A stretch of DNA of 37,169 nucleotides. Origin: an uncultured Clostridium sp. (GTDB lineage Bacteria; Bacillota; Clostridia; TANB77; CAG-508). Location: contig CAOKEO010000016.1 in the NCBI GenBank assembly GCA_948467495.1, positions 1 to 37,169 on the forward strand. Direction: 5' to 3'. Made by a program: the position numbers and the translations under genes. Every line of letters begins with the position of its first letter. Positions within the stretch are counted from its first letter, which is position 1. A model generated the notes under the pieces. It saw nothing but the letters and a program-made list of their open reading frames with translations. It had not been told where the DNA came from and made no database searches. Of this stretch, positions 34,041-37,169 are shown piece after piece.

Positions 34041-36116
34041 GTGAATAATACGATGATTTTCTATATTATGGGTGGTTCAGCAGGACTATTTGTATTGATT
34101 TTAATTGCTTATATAATGTTGTCAAAAAAAATGCAAAAATCAGAATATAAAAAAATACAAGAACTACAGCAAGGAACAAAAGAAAATAGATTTTCAGCAG
34201 AAATCTTGTTCCAAAAATTATATTTGATTTATATAAAAATTCCCTTTTTAAAAAGATATCTTGTAAAAGTAAGAAGAAGATTAGAAATTGTCAATATTGA
34301 TGATGAGTATAATACAAGAAAAGGAACTGCTAAAGTATTAACCAAAGCACTTGTTATTTTAATACCTTTGTTTCTAGGAACCATTTCGATGAGTTCTTCC
34401 AATTACTTATTAATGTTTATTTTAATTATATTTGAAGTATTTATGATAGATGTTTTAATCGATGGTTCTGTGGATAAAATGGATGATAAAATTTTAAAGG
34501 AACAAATCGATTTCTTTTCAGAAATTAGACATGCTTATCATGAGTACAACATGGTAGAAGAAGCAATTTATCAAGTATCCCAGGATGATGAAATGAGTGT
34601 TTCTAGACAGGGAGAAAAAATATATGAAATATTAATATCAGAAGATCCCGAAACAGAATTAGAAAAATATTATGATATTGCACCAAATAGCTTTTTAAAG
34701 GAATTTGCTGGTGTTTCTTATTTAACCAAAGAATTTGGAGATAGAAAAATAAATGGTGGTTCTTTGTATTTAAAAAATGTCAATAATATTACACAAGAGA
34801 TGCAACTAGAAATTTTGAAAAGAGATAAATTAAATTATGTATTTCAAAGTTTATCTGTCATTTCGGTTGTACCAGTTTTACTACTAGAACCACTAAAAAA
34901 CTGGGCAATTAGTAACTTTGCTTTTACAGCAAGTTGGTATCAAGGAAAATCAGGAATGATTGTACAAATCTTAATTATGATTTTAACTTTTGCATCTTAT
35001 ATATTAGTTAGAAAGTTAAAAGATAATGGCTCAACTGGAATTAATACCAAAAATACGGAAAACCCTTGGCAAGCTAAATTATATAAAAAGCCAATAGTGA
35101 AAAAAGTAGTAGATTTATTCCTACCAAAAGTGGGGTCAAAAGAATATAGAAAAGTACAAAAATATTTAAAGGATTCAGCTTCTTCCTTAAAAATGGAATG
35201 GCTATATATCAACCGAATTACTATGGCAATTGTTACTTGTATTGCTTCCATTTTCATTTTCTCACAATTACATAGAATTGCTGTTAATTATATATATACT
35301 GAACCAACCAATGATTATAATCTTATGGGGGGATTATCAGATAAAGATGAAAAGAAAGCAATGGAAGTTACACAAGAAGATAATAAAATCTTAAATCAAT
35401 TTAAAGGAAAACCAAAGACGAAAAAGACAGAAATAGAAAGAGCAGTAAGAAAATTGAAATATTATGAAGAAGCAGATGATGCCAAAATTAAAAAGGCAGT
35501 AGAAAGAATAGAAGGTAAGTTACACATTATAAATACAGAATATCTACAATGGTTCGAAATATTATTAGCTTTTGTCTTTGCTGTTATTGCCTATATGTCA
35601 CCAATTTGGTTATTGCTATTCCAAGTAAAAATGAGACAATTGGAAATGGAAGACGAAGTGATGCAATTCCAAACAATTATATTAATGCTTATGAGAATTG
35701 AAAGGGTAAATGTTGAAATAATTTTGGAATGGCTAGAAAGATATTCTAATATTTTTAAAGCACCGATTACCAAATGTGTGAACAACTATGAAGCTGGTGC
35801 TTGGGAAGCTTTAGAAGCAATGAAAGAAGAAGTAAGTTATATGCCATTTGTTCGAATTATTGAAAGTATGCAAGCAGCAGTAGAGAAAATACCAATTACA
35901 GATGCTTTTGATGAACTAGATTCGGAAAGAGATTACTATCAAGAAAAAAGAAAAGAATCCAATGAAAGATTGATTAAAAGAAAAGGAATGATAGGAAAGG
36001 TAATTGGCTTTGCTCCTATGGTATGTATGTTTGTTGGTTACTTGATTGTTCCATTAGTATTTATCGGCTTAACGAGTATGTCATCCGCTTTCACTACGAT
36101 GACATCTATGAAATAG
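34041..36116 (+). CDS. TadB/TadC-like inner-membrane platform protein (long form)
   Basis: The 691-aa protein is about twice the length of a usual TadB or TadC. It has an N-terminal membrane segment (about 8-28), a pair near 100-140, further ones around 270-330 and 390-415, and a C-terminal set (about 500-530 and 655-690). Cytoplasmic loops with DEVMQFQTIILMLMRIERVNVEIILEWLERYSNIFKAPI resemble the T2SSF domain. It may be a fused TadB-TadC pair. The start is GTG at 34041 after AGAGGTGAG. Its place between the cpaF-like and pilin-like genes supports the call. Confidence 0.75.
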   Translation: MNNTMIFYIMGGSAGLFVLILIAYIMLSKKMQKSEYKKIQELQQGTKENRFSAEILFQKLYLIYIKIPFLKRYLVKVRRRLEIVNIDDEYNTRKGTAKVLTKALVILIPLFLGTISMSSSNYLLMFILIIFEVFMIDVLIDGSVDKMDDKILKEQIDFFSEIRHAYHEYNMVEEAIYQVSQDDEMSVSRQGEKIYEILISEDPETELEKYYDIAPNSFLKEFAGVSYLTKEFGDRKINGGSLYLKNVNNITQEMQLEILKRDKLNYVFQSLSVISVVPVLLLEPLKNWAISNFAFTASWYQGKSGMIVQILIMILTFASYILVRKLKDNGSTGINTKNTENPWQAKLYKKPIVKKVVDLFLPKVGSKEYRKVQKYLKDSASSLKMEWLYINRITMAIVTCIASIFIFSQLHRIAVNYIYTEPTNDYNLMGGLSDKDEKKAMEVTQEDNKILNQFKGKPKTKKTEIERAVRKLKYYEEADDAKIKKAVERIEGKLHIINTEYLQWFEILLAFVFAVIAYMSPIWLLLFQVKMRQLEMEDEVMQFQTIILMLMRIERVNVEIILEWLERYSNIFKAPITKCVNNYEAGAWEALEAMKEEVSYMPFVRIIESMQAAVEKIPITDAFDELDSERDYYQEKRKESNERLIKRKGMIGKVIGFAPMVCMFVGYLIVPLVFIGLTSMSSAFTTMTSMK

Positions 36117-36135
36117 ATAAGGAGGAAATGACAAA

Positions 36136-36931
36136 ATGGAAAATGCATCAAAAGCTTTGCTTATGGCGGGAAGCGTGTTAATTGCTTTAATGATAATAGG
36201 AGCTTTACTATTAATGTTTAATAATTTGTCTAGCTATCAGGAGGCAGATATCCAAACAACAAGAGAGGCTCAAGTGATTGAGTTTAATAATCAATATGAA
36301 ACTTACAATAGAAAAAACGTGAGGGGGAGTGATTTGTATTCCTTGTTAAGCAAAGTAATTGATTATAATAGGAGAAAGTCAACAGAAGGAACTGGCGATG
36401 ATCAAGGACAATTTTTAGCATATGATCCAATGACAATATATGTTTGGGTAGGAGAAGATAAAAGTGGATTTTATGCTTCTAATGATAATAAAGTTACCCA
36501 TATAATACAAACAAGTTATGAGCAAAGTGGTGGTACCAATACTGAAGGAAAGAATGAGTTTTATCTTAAAACATATTCAAAAATACAAAAGATAGAAAAT
36601 GATTTGCGGCGGAAAAGAGATGGCACAGAAGTTATGCGAAGCAAAAGATACAATTTTTATCAATCAAAATGAATCTCCTAGTAGAAAGTTACAAGCAATT
36701 TTTGATTATTGTAGTATTAAAGGAGAAAAAAGTAGCGTTAATTCAGATAGTAGTACGAATGACATTGGAAAAGCATGGTCAGAGATTAATAAGCAAAGAA
36801 CAAGCGTTTTTCAGTATTATGAATATGTGCAATTTAAGAGAGCCAAGTTTGATTGTGAAAAAGTAGAATATAATCAACAAACAGGTAGAATTAAAAGAAT
36901 GGAATTCAGATTTAATGGAAAATTTGAATAG
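36136..36931 (+). CDS. Pilin-like membrane protein, read with a +1 frameshift at CGG
   Basis: The gene reads 36136-36606, then 36608-36931 after skipping C36607, giving 264 aa. The N-terminus MENASKALLMAGSVLIALMIIGALLLMF is nearly repeated at the start of the next gene and looks like a pilin or pseudopilin hydrophobic helix without a long leader. The zero frame contains TTG CGG CGG AAA and stops 22 codons later. The shifted frame reads GGKEMAQKLCEAKDTIFINQNESPSRKLQAIFDYCS and continues to 36931, with good protein-like composition. AAGGAGG precedes the ATG. Role in the pilus is inferred from context. Confidence 0.7.
36604..36613 (+). other. +1 recoding site: TTG CGG CGG AAA
   Basis: Two CGG triplets stand in tandem in the zero frame (36607-36612). 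Skipping the first C gives GGC GGA AAA GAG (GGKE). Skipping the second after reading the first as Arg gives RGKE. The first option is consistent with CGG never being read as Arg elsewhere. Confidence 0.7.
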
Positions 36932-36949
36932 TAAGAGGAGAAAACAGAT

Positions 36950-37169
36950 ATGGAAAATGCATCAAAAGCATTATTAATGGCAGCAAGCGTATTGATAGGT
37001 ATATTAATCATATCATTAGCAGTCTATTTATTTGTAACATTTGGAAGTGCTTCAGCAAAGATGCATAAACAGAATGAAGTACAGCAAATTGCTCAATTTA
37101 ATAGCCAATTTACTTCTTATGAAGAAAAGGAATGTACAATTTATGACGTTATTACATTAGCAAATTTAG
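36950..37169 (+). CDS. Pilin-like membrane protein, partial (runs off the window)
   Basis: ATG at 36950 after AGAGGAG, 18 bases past the previous stop. The visible 73 residues start MENASKALLMAASVLIGILIISLAVYLFVTF, nearly the same as the start of the preceding gene, then QQIAQFNSQFTSYEE, matching VIEFNNQYETY there. The two are tandem paralogues. The 3' end is beyond the window. Confidence 0.75.
   Translation, partial: MENASKALLMAASVLIGILIISLAVYLFVTFGSASAKMHKQNEVQQIAQFNSQFTSYEEKECTIYDVITLANL

Overview
The window is a low-GC, almost IS-free stretch of chromosome from an endospore-forming Firmicute, most likely an uncultured Clostridia lineage. The spore genes are spoVM (a 24-codon gene beside rpmB, as in Bacillus), a spore photoproduct lyase and an alpha/beta-type SASP. 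The housekeeping gene orders (tig-clpP-clpX, rpsO-pnp, queA-tgt, era-yqzL-recO) are also typical of Firmicutes. Arginine is encoded mostly by AGA, with some CGA, CGT, CGC and AGG.

Layout. 1-850: a small membrane protein, spoVM and convergent rpmB. 900-4850: trigger factor, ClpP and ClpX, separated by long-stemmed structured intergenic elements. 4880-10070: a cell-wall amidase-like protein, a two-component system, an anchored hypothetical protein and a PflX-like radical SAM protein. 10100-13440: thyA, dfrA, coaE and splB. 13440-16780: rpsO and pnp, each with a long structured leader. 16780-18640: a small membrane protein and a membrane-anchored zinc metallopeptidase. 18680-24000: queA, tgt, a WG-repeat-like protein and a GT4 glycosyltransferase. 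24100-27860: era, yqzL, recO, a membrane protein, hpf and the convergent SASP. 28200-29130: a Cof-type HAD phosphatase. 29180-37169: a divergent Tad-like (type IVc pilus-like) operon of SAF/CpaB-like protein, two CpaE-like proteins, a CpaF-like ATPase, a long TadB/TadC-like membrane protein and two pilin-like proteins, the last cut by the window edge.

Main observation. Four genes (metallopeptidase, recO, the cpaF-like ATPase and a pilin-like gene) are each split by an apparent +1 frameshift. In all four the break is at an in-frame CGG codon, and skipping the C of that CGG restores the conserved protein at a glycine (GGA or GGC). Reading every other gene by eye, I find no other in-frame CGG; wherever the letters cgg occur in genes they straddle two codons. 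The simplest reading is that CGG is an unassigned codon here (no tRNA-Arg with anticodon CCG) and that ribosomes shift +1 when they meet it, decoding C|GGN as glycine. This would be a genome-wide recoding rule rather than four pseudogenes.

Secondary observations are several families of intergenic RNA-like elements. One 44-nt core is shared by the tig and pnp leaders, with a compensatory base change in a stem. A second family, with an AATTCTTTTTCAA-type 3' arm, lies before clpX, rpsO and the gene at 8447. A third pair lies after tig and before the HAD gene. There is also a 29-bp inverted repeat between thyA and dfrA, and two near-identical 53-nt CCTGTCCC elements before tgt and era. The spore photoproduct lyase lacks a cysteine at the position of the B. 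subtilis hydrogen-donor residue.
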